From assembly GCA_000171875.1 (NCBI GenBank), contig ABHI01000002.1:186001-250000 (forward strand): a stretch of 64,000 nt of DNA. Direction: 5' to 3'. Position 1 is the stretch's first letter; each line of letters begins with the position of its first letter. This DNA comes from Flavobacteriales bacterium ALC-1. Lineage in GTDB: Bacteria; Bacteroidota; Bacteroidia; Flavobacteriales; Flavobacteriaceae. Both the position numbers and the translations under genes were made by a program. The notes under the pieces are model-generated. The model worked only from the letters and a program-made list of their open reading frames with translations, searched no databases and had not been told where the DNA came from. This document shows, piece after piece, positions 25,965-34,082 of this stretch.

Positions 25965-26834
25965 ATGATTTCATTAAATCCTAAAGACCTATCTACAGGC
26001 AAATTACACGGTTATTTATTAAGTGCTGTGGCACCAAGACCTATTGCTTTTGCAAGTACTATTGATGCAGACGGCAATCCTAATTTGTCTCCATTTAGCT
26101 TTTTTAATGTATTTAGTGCAAATCCGCCAATACTCATTTTTTCACCTGCAAGACGTGTTAGAGATAATACTACAAAACACACGTTACAAAACGTAGAAGC
26201 GATAAAAGAAGTGGTTATTAATGTTGTAAACTATGATATAGTACACCAAATGTCTTTGAGTAGCACAGAATATCCTGAAGGTGTTAACGAGTTTGAAAAA
26301 GCAGGTTTAACCATGTTACCTTCAGATGAAGTAAAACCATTTAGAGTTGCAGAATCACCTGTACAGTTTGAATGTAAGGTTAATGACATTGTGCACTTAG
26401 GTACTGAAGGTGGAGCAGGAAATTTAGTAATATGCGAGGTGGTTAAGTTACATATCGCTGATGAGGTCATGAATGCAGACAGTACCATTAACCAAGAAGC
26501 TTTAGATTTGGTGGCCAGAGCAGGGGGTAGTTATTATAGCAGAGCCAAAAGAGGTTTTTTTGAAATTCCAAAGCCATTAAAAACTATTGGAATTGGAGTA
26601 GATGGATTACCTGAGCATGTTAGAAATAGTATGATTTTAACTGGCAACAATCTTGGTATGTTAGCAAATATTGCTGCTTTACCCCATAAAAAAGAAGTAG
26701 ATAAGTTTATAGAAGATGTAAGTGAACGCTATCCAGATATTAAAACAGCATCACATAGAAAAAAACACAAATTAGCTCGAAATTATTTGAGCTATGGAGA
26801 CGTAGAAAGTGCTTGGAAGTTATTACTTTCGTAG
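25965..26834 (+). CDS. Flavin reductase-like domain protein
   Basis: The 289-residue protein has the FMN-binding split-barrel fold of flavin reductases: LLSAVAPRPIAFASTIDADG, NLSPFSFFNVFSANPPI and ARRVRDNTTKHTL at the N-terminal 75 residues, then KEVVINVVNYDIVHQM. Family members reduce FMN with NAD(P)H or act as flavoredoxin-like electron carriers. The C-terminal 80 residues (SYYSRAKRGFFEIPKPLKTI and the basic tail RKKHKLARNYLSYG) are a known extension in this group. It stands alone behind its promoter; partner unknown. Confidence 0.88.
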   Translation: MISLNPKDLSTGKLHGYLLSAVAPRPIAFASTIDADGNPNLSPFSFFNVFSANPPILIFSPARRVRDNTTKHTLQNVEAIKEVVINVVNYDIVHQMSLSSTEYPEGVNEFEKAGLTMLPSDEVKPFRVAESPVQFECKVNDIVHLGTEGGAGNLVICEVVKLHIADEVMNADSTINQEALDLVARAGGSYYSRAKRGFFEIPKPLKTIGIGVDGLPEHVRNSMILTGNNLGMLANIAALPHKKEVDKFIEDVSERYPDIKTASHRKKHKLARNYLSYGDVESAWKLLLS

Positions 26835-26879
26835 TCTCAAAGAATACACAAATATTTAATAATTATAGATTAAGCAAAA

Positions 26880-27257
26880 ATGGAAGTACAAGGACGTATT
26901 AAGATGGTAGGTGAGACACAAACCTTTGGTAGTAATGGATTTAGAAAAAGAGAAGTAGTTGTAACTACAGAAGAGCAATATCCACAACACATTATGGTTG
27001 AATTTGTTCAGGATAAAACAGATTTATTAAATAATTACCAAGTAGGACAACAGGTTAAAATTAATATTAACCTAAGAGGTAGAGAATGGGTAAACCCACA
27101 AGGTGAAACTAAATATTTTAATTCTATACAAGGTTGGAGAATTGAAGCTTTACAAGCTGAAGCTGCAAGTGGAGATATGCCACCTGTACCTCCTACAGAA
27201 GCTTTTGAGCCTGTGAGTGATTTAAAAGAAGGAGATCACGATGATTTACCTTTTTAA
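26880..27257 (+). CDS. DUF3127 protein with an SSB-like acidic C-terminal tip
   Basis: The 125-residue protein is a DUF3127 member. Its core (MEVQGRIKMVGETQTFGSNG, KREVVVTTEEQYPQ, KININLRGREWVNPQGE, YFNSIQGWRIEAL) looks like an OB-fold of the primosome/SSB type. After a proline-rich linker (PPVPPTEAFEP) it ends in EGDHDDLPF, nearly identical to the DDLPF tip of single-stranded DNA-binding protein, which docks onto repair and replication enzymes. This suggests a second SSB-like protein that recruits the same partners. ssDNA binding is inferred. It is followed by an intrinsic terminator. Confidence 0.85.
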   Translation: MEVQGRIKMVGETQTFGSNGFRKREVVVTTEEQYPQHIMVEFVQDKTDLLNNYQVGQQVKININLRGREWVNPQGETKYFNSIQGWRIEALQAEAASGDMPPVPPTEAFEPVSDLKEGDHDDLPF

Positions 27258-27280
27258 AGATAAATTCTAAAACATATATA

Positions 27281-27316
27281 GAAAGACTTGTTTTTAACTT
27301 AAAACAGGTCTTTTTT
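27281..27316 (+). terminator. Terminator after the DUF3127 gene
   Basis: AAAGACTTGTTTT pairs with AAAACAGGTCTTT, with one G-U pair, around a TAACTT loop and is followed by TTT. It is 24 bases after the stop codon on the plus strand. Confidence 0.85.
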
Positions 27317-27339
27317 ATGCCTTAATGCTAAGCTCTAAA

Positions 27340-27371
27340 ATAAAAAAAGTCCTGATGGTTAATCAGGACTT
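27340..27371 (-). terminator. Orphan minus-strand terminator
   Basis: AAGTCCTGAT and ATCAGGACTT form a 10-bp stem (27347-27371). Read on the minus strand a run of seven T follows, as in an intrinsic terminator, while the plus-strand side lacks a T run. No minus-strand gene lies between this point and the aat start at 27544, so a small RNA or antisense transcript may end here. The rest of the gap (27372-27543) contains no ORF or RNA that I recognise. Confidence 0.6.
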
Positions 27372-27543
27372 AGTATTGTGGTTTTAGGTTTGACCTCTAC
27401 AAACAAACTTAAAAAAAAGCAATGATGAACAAAATTTATTTCATAAAGGTCAAGTCAAATATCAATAAAATTATTATACTATCAAAACAGAAAGCCTTAT
27501 TTAACAGCAAAAATGTTAAAAAACGTTATTATAACGCTTATTT

Positions 27544-28167
27544 ATGCACTTTTTAACTCAAAAAATAGAATTTCCCGATGTTTCTTATGCTTCAGCAGAT
27601 GGACTTTTAGCTGTTGGTGGTGATTTATCTTCAGAACGCTTACTGCATGCCTATCAAAATGGCATCTTTCCTTGGTTTGAAGATACTGAACCAATTCTTT
27701 GGTGGTCACCAGACCCTCGCTTTGTATTATTTCCAAAAGATTTAAAGGTATCTAAGAGCATGAAACAAGTTTTTAAGAAGAGTTTATTTAAAATTACTGA
27801 AAACAAAGCATTTAGAGATGTAATAGAAAATTGTGCTGAAGCAAAACGTGAAGGTCAAGATGGCACTTGGATTACTGATGAAATGATTGAAGCCTATATT
27901 AAGCTTCATAAATTAGGTTATGCAAAATCTGTTGAGGTTTGGCAAAATGACAAATTAGTTGGTGGCCTATATGGCATTGCATTGGATAATAAGGTCTTTT
28001 GCGGAGAAAGTATGTTTGCCAAAGTGAGTAATGCTAGTAAAGTAGGTTTTATAACACTGGTACAGAATTCTAATTACAAATTAATAGATTGTCAGTTGCA
28101 TACTAAGCACTTAGAGAGTTTAGGTGCCAAACATATTTCACGTGCAGAATTTTTAAAACACCTTTAA
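27544..28167 (+). CDS. aat: Leucyl/phenylalanyl-tRNA--protein transferase
   Basis: The 207-residue enzyme transfers Leu or Phe from aminoacyl-tRNA to N-terminal Arg or Lys of proteins, marking them for ClpS-ClpAP degradation (N-degron pathway). Family signatures are visible: [77 protein letters not shown] and [19 protein letters not shown]. The start ATG at 27544 is consistent with the conserved N-terminus. Its stop overlaps the convergent tag stop by 4 bases (TTAA). Confidence 0.97.
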   Translation: MHFLTQKIEFPDVSYASADGLLAVGGDLSSERLLHAYQNGIFPWFEDTEPILWWSPDPRFVLFPKDLKVSKSMKQVFKKSLFKITENKAFRDVIENCAEAKREGQDGTWITDEMIEAYIKLHKLGYAKSVEVWQNDKLVGGLYGIALDNKVFCGESMFAKVSNASKVGFITLVQNSNYKLIDCQLHTKHLESLGAKHISRAEFLKHL

Positions 28168-28733
28168 ACTTCATTATATCTAAAACAGGAGACTTCGTGG
28201 TCATTGACCATACCTGTAGCTTGCATATGCGCATAAATTACTGTAGTGCCAACAAACTTAAAACCGCGCTTTTTTAGATCTTTACTTATAGTATTACTAA
28301 GCGGTGTGTTAGCTGGAGCTTTTTTATAATCTTTAAAACTATTTTTTATAGGCTTACCATCTACAAAATCCCAGATATACTTAGAAAATGAACCAAACTC
28401 ATCTTGAATTTTCATAAACGCTTGCGCATTAGTTATCGTAGCATTCACTTTCAGTTTGTTTCTAATAATACCTGCATCTTGCAATAAACTATCAACTTTA
28501 GGCTGTTGGTATTTTGCAATCTTTTTATAATCGAAATGATCAAAAGCCTTTCTAAAATTTTCACGCTTTTTCAAAACAGTAATCCAACTTAAGCCTGCTT
28601 GGAAAGTTTCTAATATTAAAAATTCAAATAACGTATCGTCATCATAAACAGGAACTCCCCATTCTTCATCATGATAAGCTTCGTATAAAGGATTACCAAC
28701 ACACCAACCACATCTATGCTTTTCGTTTTTCAC
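28164..28733 (-). CDS. tag: DNA-3-methyladenine glycosylase I
   Basis: The 189-residue enzyme removes 3-methyladenine from alkylated DNA in base excision repair. The N-terminus has the zinc ligands Cys8 and His21 ([20 protein letters not shown]), with HEVSC near the C-terminus supplying the remaining His and Cys; [20 protein letters not shown] is the substrate pocket helix and [12 protein letters not shown] a typical family segment. It is monocistronic, facing aat at the 3' end and the thioredoxin-like gene at the 5' end. Confidence 0.96.
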   Translation of the reverse strand: MKNEKHRCGWCVGNPLYEAYHDEEWGVPVYDDDTLFEFLILETFQAGLSWITVLKKRENFRKAFDHFDYKKIAKYQQPKVDSLLQDAGIIRNKLKVNATITNAQAFMKIQDEFGSFSKYIWDFVDGKPIKNSFKDYKKAPANTPLSNTISKDLKKRGFKFVGTTVIYAHMQATGMVNDHEVSCFRYNEV

Positions 28734-28801
28734 TTTTGTAAGGATTTAAAATTTATTCTACTAAGGTAACAATTGTCATAAAATTATTGACAATTCAATA
28801 T

Positions 28802-28809
28802 TATGTTTG
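28802..28809 (+). promoter_or_regulatory. Promoter -7 box of the thioredoxin-like gene
   Basis: TATGTTTG matches TAnnTTTG exactly. With a start site near 28816 the ATG at 28814 would fall at the transcript end, so the ATG at 28838 is the better start codon. Confidence 0.5.
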
Positions 28810-28837
28810 CAATATGGAAATACTAAAAACACAAAAA

Positions 28838-29431
28838 ATGGATACTATAATTTCAGAAAGCCTTAAGAATGCAATACTTTATTCTGAGTATAGAAATTTA
28901 GTGTCGGATTTAGTTGAAAAAAAATCAACTACAGGAAACGAAAAAACTGAAGCATTAGTAAACTACACGATACTTAACGATAGACGTATGAAGCGTTGGG
29001 ATAAAACTGTTAAGATTTCTGAAGAGATGACGTCTAAAATTGAAAAATTCAACAAAAAAGTAACTTGGTTGGTTATTTCAGAAAGTTGGTGTGGTGATGC
29101 AGCACATATTATGCCTGTAATTAATAAAGCGGTTGAACTCAATGATAATATTGATTACAAAATTGTTTTGCGAGATGAGAACGATGCACTTATGGATCAG
29201 TTTTTAACCAATGGAGGCAAAGCGATTCCGAAATTAATAATGATTGATAACGAAACTAATGCAGTTATAGATACTTTTGGTCCAAGACCAACTGTTGCGA
29301 CTAATTTAGTTAATGATTATAAAGCGGAACATGGCTCATTAACACCAGAGTTTAAAGAAGATTTACAACGTTGGTATAATAAAGACAAAGGACAATCGAC
29401 CCTTGAAGATTTAGTAAATCTTTTAGATTAA
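28838..29431 (+). CDS. Thioredoxin-family protein with a WCGDA site
   Basis: From the ATG at 28838 the product is 197 residues (MDTIISESLKNAILYSEYRN), matching the length of a Bacteroidota family of cytoplasmic thioredoxin-fold proteins. The active-site region is ISESWCGDAAHIMPVINKAV, so the usual CxxC is CxxA with only one cysteine; GGKAIPKLIMID supplies the cis-proline. This rules out a classic dithiol exchange and suggests monothiol chemistry or a structural role. Two upstream start codons (28787 TTG, 28814 ATG) precede or overlap the predicted transcript start. Function unknown. Confidence 0.8.
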   Translation: MDTIISESLKNAILYSEYRNLVSDLVEKKSTTGNEKTEALVNYTILNDRRMKRWDKTVKISEEMTSKIEKFNKKVTWLVISESWCGDAAHIMPVINKAVELNDNIDYKIVLRDENDALMDQFLTNGGKAIPKLIMIDNETNAVIDTFGPRPTVATNLVNDYKAEHGSLTPEFKEDLQRWYNKDKGQSTLEDLVNLLD

Positions 29432-29454
29432 ATGGTAACCGAGGATAGTCGGAG

Positions 29455-30189
29455 TTAATTTTTCCCTTTAAACAAAAAGGTAATCGTACCTATTTGGTCT
29501 ATTTTATCTGAAGTATTAAATTGAACAGATTTTGCATATTCTATAGCATGGTCTATTAAACATTGATTGTCAGAATTGGAAGATCCATTAATATAGGCAT
29601 CATATACATTCCCTGAGCCTTTAACCTTGATGGTAACTACAATTTTTCCACCATATTCACATAAATAGCGTGGTGTTTTATAGTAAGTAAGGGTCCTCCC
29701 TTTTAAAGAATATGTTAGTGTACTTTTACCCTTAGCATGCTCATCTGCTTGTTTTTTATTCTCTAAGCGTTTGTTTAACCTGTCTTGAAGTTTCTTATAA
29801 GACTTAGTTTCATCAGAATTTAAAGCATAAGCATTACTGTTGGTATGAGATTTATCTAGACTTGTTTCTTCTTGTACTTCATTTGCTTTTGCCTCTTCAA
29901 TTGCTTTTGTTGTATGTTCAAAGTCATTAGAGCTAATTGTTTTAAAATTACGCATCATGTCTTTGTATTCTTGGTCTTCGTTAAATGCCTTATTAGTGGA
30001 TGGTCCTGTTAAATCTTCAAATCTTTTAAGTTCTTCTTCAGTCAATTCAGGTTCTGGTTCTAACAAGTAGTAACTCTCTTTAATAAGCTTCCCTTGTTGC
30101 TTTAGCTGAATACTAAACAGACCAAAAACCACTATTCCTGTGAGAAGAAAAGTGATGATTAGGGCTTTATATTGTTCAATAATATGCAA
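29455..30189 (-). CDS. Single-span membrane protein with a TonB-like C-terminal domain
   Basis: The 244-residue protein has an N-terminal span (residues 11-27, LIITFLLTGIVVFGLFS), an acidic/charged periplasmic stalk (LEPEPELTEEELKRFEDLTG and a Lys/Glu-rich helix about 90-150) and a C-terminal domain with GGKIVVTIKVKGSGNVYDAY, SSNSDNQCLIDHAIEYAKSV and IGTITFLFKG. This last part follows the TonB CTD pattern, so it may be an energy transducer variant contacting outer-membrane receptors, but no proline-rich linker is seen. It is the last gene of the ftsX-truB run, 80 bases after truB. Confidence 0.72.
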   Translation of the reverse strand: MHIIEQYKALIITFLLTGIVVFGLFSIQLKQQGKLIKESYYLLEPEPELTEEELKRFEDLTGPSTNKAFNEDQEYKDMMRNFKTISSNDFEHTTKAIEEAKANEVQEETSLDKSHTNSNAYALNSDETKSYKKLQDRLNKRLENKKQADEHAKGKSTLTYSLKGRTLTYYKTPRYLCEYGGKIVVTIKVKGSGNVYDAYINGSSNSDNQCLIDHAIEYAKSVQFNTSDKIDQIGTITFLFKGKN

Positions 30190-30269
30190 TAGAAACTATT
30201 TTTGTCCGCTTATGATATACGAATATAACAACGAAATAGTTTAAATAACACTATTAAACCGATGTTAAA

Positions 30270-30977
30270 TCATTGTTTTAAAGGTAAACTTTTTATAAAA
30301 ACCTCAGGAGTTAAGGCATTTTCAACTTTAAAATTACCTATACGTGTACGACGTAATTCTGATAAATGTGCTCCAGAATTTAACGCTTTTCCGAAATCGT
30401 GAGCCAATGATCTAATATAGGTGCCTTTGCTACACACTACTCTAAATTTTAGTTCTAGACCAGAGATTTCTATGATTTCAAATTCTGTGATTTCTACTTG
30501 TCGTGATTTTATCTCTACCTTTTCACCTGCTCTAGCAAATTCATATAAACGTTTACCATCTTTTTTAATGGCTGAAAACACAGGTGGAAATTGCTCTATT
30601 TTTCCAATAAATTGCTTTGTAGTTTCATGGATTAACGTTTCAGAAATATGATCTGTAGGAAACGTTTGGTCTATTTCTGTTTCTAAATCAAACGATGGAG
30701 TAGTACTACCTAAAACAAAAGTACCTGTGTATTCTTTTTCTTGACCTTGAAATGTATTAATCTGCTTGGTCATTTTGCCTGTACAAATTACCAATAATCC
30801 TGTAGCTAAAGGATCTAAGGTGCCTGCATGGCCTACTTTAATTTTTTTTATAGAAAACGCTTGGCGAATTGCCCAACGCAATTTATTTACAGCTTGAAAA
30901 GAGGTCCAAGTAAGAGGCTTGTCTATTAATAAAACTTCACCGTTTTTAAAATCTTCTTCAGTTTTCATTGTACTCAT
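30270..30977 (-). CDS. truB: tRNA pseudouridine(55) synthase
   Basis: The enzyme makes the universal pseudouridine 55 in the T-loop of tRNAs. The start at 30977 shares its A with the uppP stop (TAATG), giving 235 residues; a longer reading adds 15 unlikely residues and an alternative Met lies 9 bases later. Signatures are GEVLLIDKPLTWTSFQAV, the catalytic GHAGTLDPLATGLLVIC (Asp), QFPPVFSAIKKDGKRLYEFA and VVCSKGTYIRSLAHDFG. The C-terminal PUA domain is short or absent, as common in Bacteroidota. Coupled to uppP. Confidence 0.97.
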   Translation of the reverse strand: MSTMKTEEDFKNGEVLLIDKPLTWTSFQAVNKLRWAIRQAFSIKKIKVGHAGTLDPLATGLLVICTGKMTKQINTFQGQEKEYTGTFVLGSTTPSFDLETEIDQTFPTDHISETLIHETTKQFIGKIEQFPPVFSAIKKDGKRLYEFARAGEKVEIKSRQVEITEFEIIEISGLELKFRVVCSKGTYIRSLAHDFGKALNSGAHLSELRRTRIGNFKVENALTPEVFIKSLPLKQ

Positions 30978-31768
30978 TACAGTAACGACCAAATTATAGC
31001 TGTAATACCTACTATAACACAATAAATAGCAAAATAAGACAACTTACTTTTCTTCACCAATGCTATCATCCAAGTACATGCGAATAAACCTGCAATAAAG
31101 GCAGCGATAAAACCAATACTAAGCGCTGTAAAATTAGAACTATCATATGTTAGTTCTCCACCAAAAATATCTTTAGCAATCTTTCCAAATATTAGAGGTA
31201 CTACCATTAAAAATGAAAAACGAGCTGCTTTAGTTTTATCATTACCTAGCAATACTGAAGTGGAGATTGTTGCACCAGATCTTGAGATTCCAGGCAACAT
31301 GGCAATAGCTTGTGAAACACCTATAACAAAAGCATTACTGTATGATACTTTTTTATTGGTGTCCTTAGCTTTGTCAGCTAAAAATAGTAGTATAGCTGTA
31401 ACAATAAGCATACAACCTACCAATAGAATATTACTGCCAAAAAGTTGCTCTAGTTGCTCTTCAAAAAACAATCCAACTATTACAGCTGGTATCATGGATA
31501 TGGCTATTTTTGAAATAAACTGTAAGTCTTCATTCCATTGAAACTTTAAAATACCTTTGATTATTTCTAAAATATCTTTTCTAAAAACTACAATCGTACT
31601 TAACGCCGTTGCAAAATGTAAAACGACTGTAAATAATAAACTTTCTTTGGGCACAGAATTATCACCAAGAATAGCTTTACCTAGCTCTAAATGACCACTA
31701 GAGGATACAGGTAGAAACTCTGTAAGCCCTTGAATGATTCCTAAAATAATGGCATCTATAATTTCCAT
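30977..31768 (-). CDS. uppP: Undecaprenyl-diphosphate phosphatase
   Basis: The 263-residue integral membrane protein recycles undecaprenyl diphosphate for peptidoglycan and O-antigen synthesis and gives bacitracin resistance when overproduced. Motifs are IIQGLTEFLPVSSSGHLEL (Glu and Ser of site 1) and AMLPGISRSGATISTSVLLG (site 2, Arg-Ser-Gly). At least seven hydrophobic segments follow. It is between DUF3098 (54 bases upstream) and truB (TAATG overlap) in a run that starts at ftsX, an arrangement I have seen in other Bacteroidota. Confidence 0.97.
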   Translation of the reverse strand: MEIIDAIILGIIQGLTEFLPVSSSGHLELGKAILGDNSVPKESLLFTVVLHFATALSTIVVFRKDILEIIKGILKFQWNEDLQFISKIAISMIPAVIVGLFFEEQLEQLFGSNILLVGCMLIVTAILLFLADKAKDTNKKVSYSNAFVIGVSQAIAMLPGISRSGATISTSVLLGNDKTKAARFSFLMVVPLIFGKIAKDIFGGELTYDSSNFTALSIGFIAAFIAGLFACTWMIALVKKSKLSYFAIYCVIVGITAIIWSLL

Positions 31769-31822
31769 GGAATAAAAGTATCAATTGGTATGTGATACGT
31801 GCAAAAATAAGTAAAAAGAGGT

Positions 31823-32086
31823 TTATTTTTTTGAATCTTTATTTGGGTTTAAAAGAATGGCATAAACTTGTATGCCAAAACCTATAAGTACTAGCGTTGG
31901 GGCTAATCGAATACGTCTCCAGCTAAAGATAGATTCGTCAAAAACATTTGGATCGTCACTGCCGCCACCAGCCATAAGTATAAAGCCAATAACAATAAAT
32001 GCTAAACCGATAAACAACCACTTGTAGTTTTTCTTTCCGAAGATAAATTCGGATTTAGATTCTTCTTTACGTTTTTGTTCTCCCAC
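31823..32086 (-). CDS. DUF3098 small membrane protein
   Basis: The 87-residue protein has a charged N-terminus (EQKRKEESKSEFIFGKKNYK) and two membrane spans (WLFIGLAFIVIGFILMAGG and APTLVLIGFGIQVYAILL) separated by SDDPNVFDESIFSWRR. This is the DUF3098 family, consistently located between ftsX and uppP in Bacteroidota as I recall. A role with the FtsEX divisome apparatus or lipid-carrier recycling is suggested only by position. The spacing to its neighbours is about 45-55 bases on each side. Confidence 0.88.
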   Translation of the reverse strand: MGEQKRKEESKSEFIFGKKNYKWLFIGLAFIVIGFILMAGGGSDDPNVFDESIFSWRRIRLAPTLVLIGFGIQVYAILLNPNKDSKK

Positions 32087-32131
32087 GTTTAATTCATTTT
32101 AAATGTCCTACATAATCTTAGTGAAGTAGGA

Positions 32132-32491
32132 TTAGTCAAATTCTGTATAAATAATCTCGTCGTCTAAAGCCAATTGTGAAATATGTTCTGAGGTTATTCC
32201 ACCTAAAACTTTAGCCAAATGCAAAGTAACGGTTTTATTTAAAACTTTTGTCTTAAGAGTATCTAAATTTAAGCCTTGCTCTAATCCTCTGTTGATGTAA
32301 TAGAAGTCTGTACCATCATCATGAAAGACAATATCCTTTACACCTCCTTCTGTAATTTTAGTGACTTTTACATCAATAACCACACATTCCTCAGGTTTTG
32401 TGTTTTGAATAATGCAGGATTTAAGCATTAAAGTGACAAGTATAAACAATGCGATTCCAATACCAGCTATTATAAAGGTTGATTTTTTCAT
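32132..32491 (-). CDS. Small single-span membrane protein, function unknown
   Basis: The 119-residue protein has one N-terminal span (STFIIAGIGIALFILVTLML) ending in KSCIIQN, so it may be a signal anchor or, less likely, an atypical lipobox. The rest is a small domain with VVIDVKVTKITEGGVKDIVF and DDGTDFYYINRGLEQGLNLD. The latter reads as a beta-rich periplasmic or extracytoplasmic module. It sits between two other uncharacterised members of the ftsX run. No family is recognised. Confidence 0.68.
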   Translation of the reverse strand: MKKSTFIIAGIGIALFILVTLMLKSCIIQNTKPEECVVIDVKVTKITEGGVKDIVFHDDGTDFYYINRGLEQGLNLDTLKTKVLNKTVTLHLAKVLGGITSEHISQLALDDEIIYTEFD

Positions 32492-32532
32492 GGTTGGTGG
32501 TTTATTTGATAACGCGAATAGAGTTAAAAATA

Positions 32533-33075
32533 TTATTTAACTATTTCAATCTTACCAGACTGCAGAAAAGGTTTATTTAAAAGTCCAACACTATATTTAA
32601 TTTTTATAGTATCATTTTTCTGAATGTAGATTAAATTTTCTAATGAAAATTTGTTTTCAGTATAGAATTTATACTTGTTATTTACAGATCTTAATCCTAC
32701 AATACTATCTTCATCAATAACTGCTCTTTGGGTTATTTCAAAATCTTCTGCTATAATATTTTTTGCATAAAGTTTATTAAAGTGAAATGCTGTTTGATCT
32801 TTAACCGTCTCTAAGTATATTATTACTATAAATCCAAAAAATACAGCGTAAGCAAAACTCTTAGCGTACTTTATAAATTTATCTGTTTCCTGAGAGTATC
32901 TTGATACAAAAAGAAAGATCAACAGTAGCGCTATTGAGAAAATTATAATATAAGTTGATTTGCTTATCTCGTATTTACTTTGGTCTTTATAATCTTTAAA
33001 GAAAAAGTCAAACGCGCTTAATAAACCTATATATATCAGAGGTAAAAAAATTATTTTATTAATCGAATTTTTCAT
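32533..33075 (-). CDS. Membrane protein of the ftsX run, function unknown
   Basis: The 180-residue protein has three membrane spans (about 7-23 IIFLPLIYIGLLSAFDF, 40-58 STYIIIFSIALLLIFLFVS, 72-90 FAYAVFFGFIVIIYLETV) and a C-terminal soluble half with FEITQRAVIDEDSIVGLRSV and IYIQKNDTIKIKYSVGLLN, probably periplasmic. It begins 5 bases after the ftsX stop and is thus cotranscribed with it. No family recognised; its codon use and A+T content look like its neighbours. Confidence 0.68.
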   Translation of the reverse strand: MKNSINKIIFLPLIYIGLLSAFDFFFKDYKDQSKYEISKSTYIIIFSIALLLIFLFVSRYSQETDKFIKYAKSFAYAVFFGFIVIIYLETVKDQTAFHFNKLYAKNIIAEDFEITQRAVIDEDSIVGLRSVNNKYKFYTENKFSLENLIYIQKNDTIKIKYSVGLLNKPFLQSGKIEIVK

Positions 33076-33080
33076 TACAA

Positions 33081-33959
33081 TTAATAATACAACTGATCCG
33101 TCTTCAAGTTTAAGAAGCGTTGTGTAGCAATAAAAGTACTAATCCAAGTAATCACTATACCTAACAAAAAGATACCAACAAATAAGGCTATTATCATAAC
33201 TGTATTTCTCAGTAACTCTAACTCTGGGAAGGTAAGGTCTAAATAGTACAATACAATTGCCATACCTATTAAAGCGATGATGGCTCCAATAATGCCAAGC
33301 TGAACACTTTTCCAAACAAAAGGTTTTCTGATAAATCGTTTTGTAGCACCAACCATTTGCATGGTTTTAATAATAAATCGTTTCGAATAAACCGCTAGTC
33401 TAATAGAACTATTAATCAATAACACCGCAATTAAGGTAAATAAACCACTGATGATTAGTACCCAAAATGTAATTTTCTTTACATTATCATTCATAAGTTC
33501 CACCAAGTCATTATCATAACGTATTTCTTCAATAAAAGCTTTATTAGAGAGACCTTCCGTGATTTCCGTTAATTGCTCCGTAGTTACATATTCAGCTTTA
33601 AGGTGCACATCAATAGAATTCTTCAACGGGTTGTAACCTACAAAATCCATAAAGTCTTCACCTGTGTCAGCTTTCATTAAATCAGCAGCGTCTTCTTTAG
33701 AAACATAAAGTGCTTCTTTGGTATAATCTGCCATAGCCAAACTCTTTTTGAGTTGGTTGACCTCAACTTCTTTTGCAGTATCGTTAAGGTAAATCGTCAT
33801 TACGACTTGTTCTTTAAAGTGATCTGCTACTTTTTTAGAGTTAATAACCAACAAGCCTAAACAGCCTAAAAGAAACAAAACAAGAGCAATACTTATGACT
33901 ACAGAAACATAAGAAGATATCAGTTTTCGCTTTTGGTATTTATCAAAGGATGATGCCAT
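33081..33959 (-). CDS. ftsX: Cell-division protein FtsX
   Basis: The 292-residue ABC-type permease has the FtsX layout: cytoplasmic N-terminus (SSFDKYQKRKLISSYVSVVI), four membrane spans (about 17-37, 163-186, 218-240 and 253-280) and a large periplasmic loop after span 1 (VVMTIYLNDTAKEVEVNQLK and NPLKNSIDVHLKAEYVTTEQ). With FtsE, which is not in the window, it links cytokinesis to activation of peptidoglycan hydrolases. It is the first gene of the ftsX-DUF3098-uppP-truB run and is divergent from leuS. In Bacteroidota ftsX is often separated from ftsE. Confidence 0.94.
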   Translation of the reverse strand: MASSFDKYQKRKLISSYVSVVISIALVLFLLGCLGLLVINSKKVADHFKEQVVMTIYLNDTAKEVEVNQLKKSLAMADYTKEALYVSKEDAADLMKADTGEDFMDFVGYNPLKNSIDVHLKAEYVTTEQLTEITEGLSNKAFIEEIRYDNDLVELMNDNVKKITFWVLIISGLFTLIAVLLINSSIRLAVYSKRFIIKTMQMVGATKRFIRKPFVWKSVQLGIIGAIIALIGMAIVLYYLDLTFPELELLRNTVMIIALFVGIFLLGIVITWISTFIATQRFLNLKTDQLYY

Positions 33960-34051
33960 GGATTAATGCTAATTAGTGCTGTAAAAATAAAAAACAATTC
34001 GCTTATCTAGAACAATACAACGTATAGTTTTTTATTGTGTTGTAATACCTT

Positions 34052-34059
34052 TAAATTTG
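34052..34059 (+). promoter_or_regulatory. Promoter -7 box of leuS
   Basis: TAAATTTG is an exact TAnnTTTG match. A start near 34066 gives a 17-base leader and excludes the upstream in-frame start codon at 34035, supporting the ATG at 34083. Confidence 0.6.
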
Positions 34060-34082
34060 CACCTTATTTCAAGGAAAATAAC

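Noticed and set aside
27542..27736. Minus-strand 64-codon ORF overlapping the aat start
   Set aside because: It lies within the well-supported aat gene in the opposite frame, has no ribosome binding site or family resemblance, and reads as low-complexity sequence.
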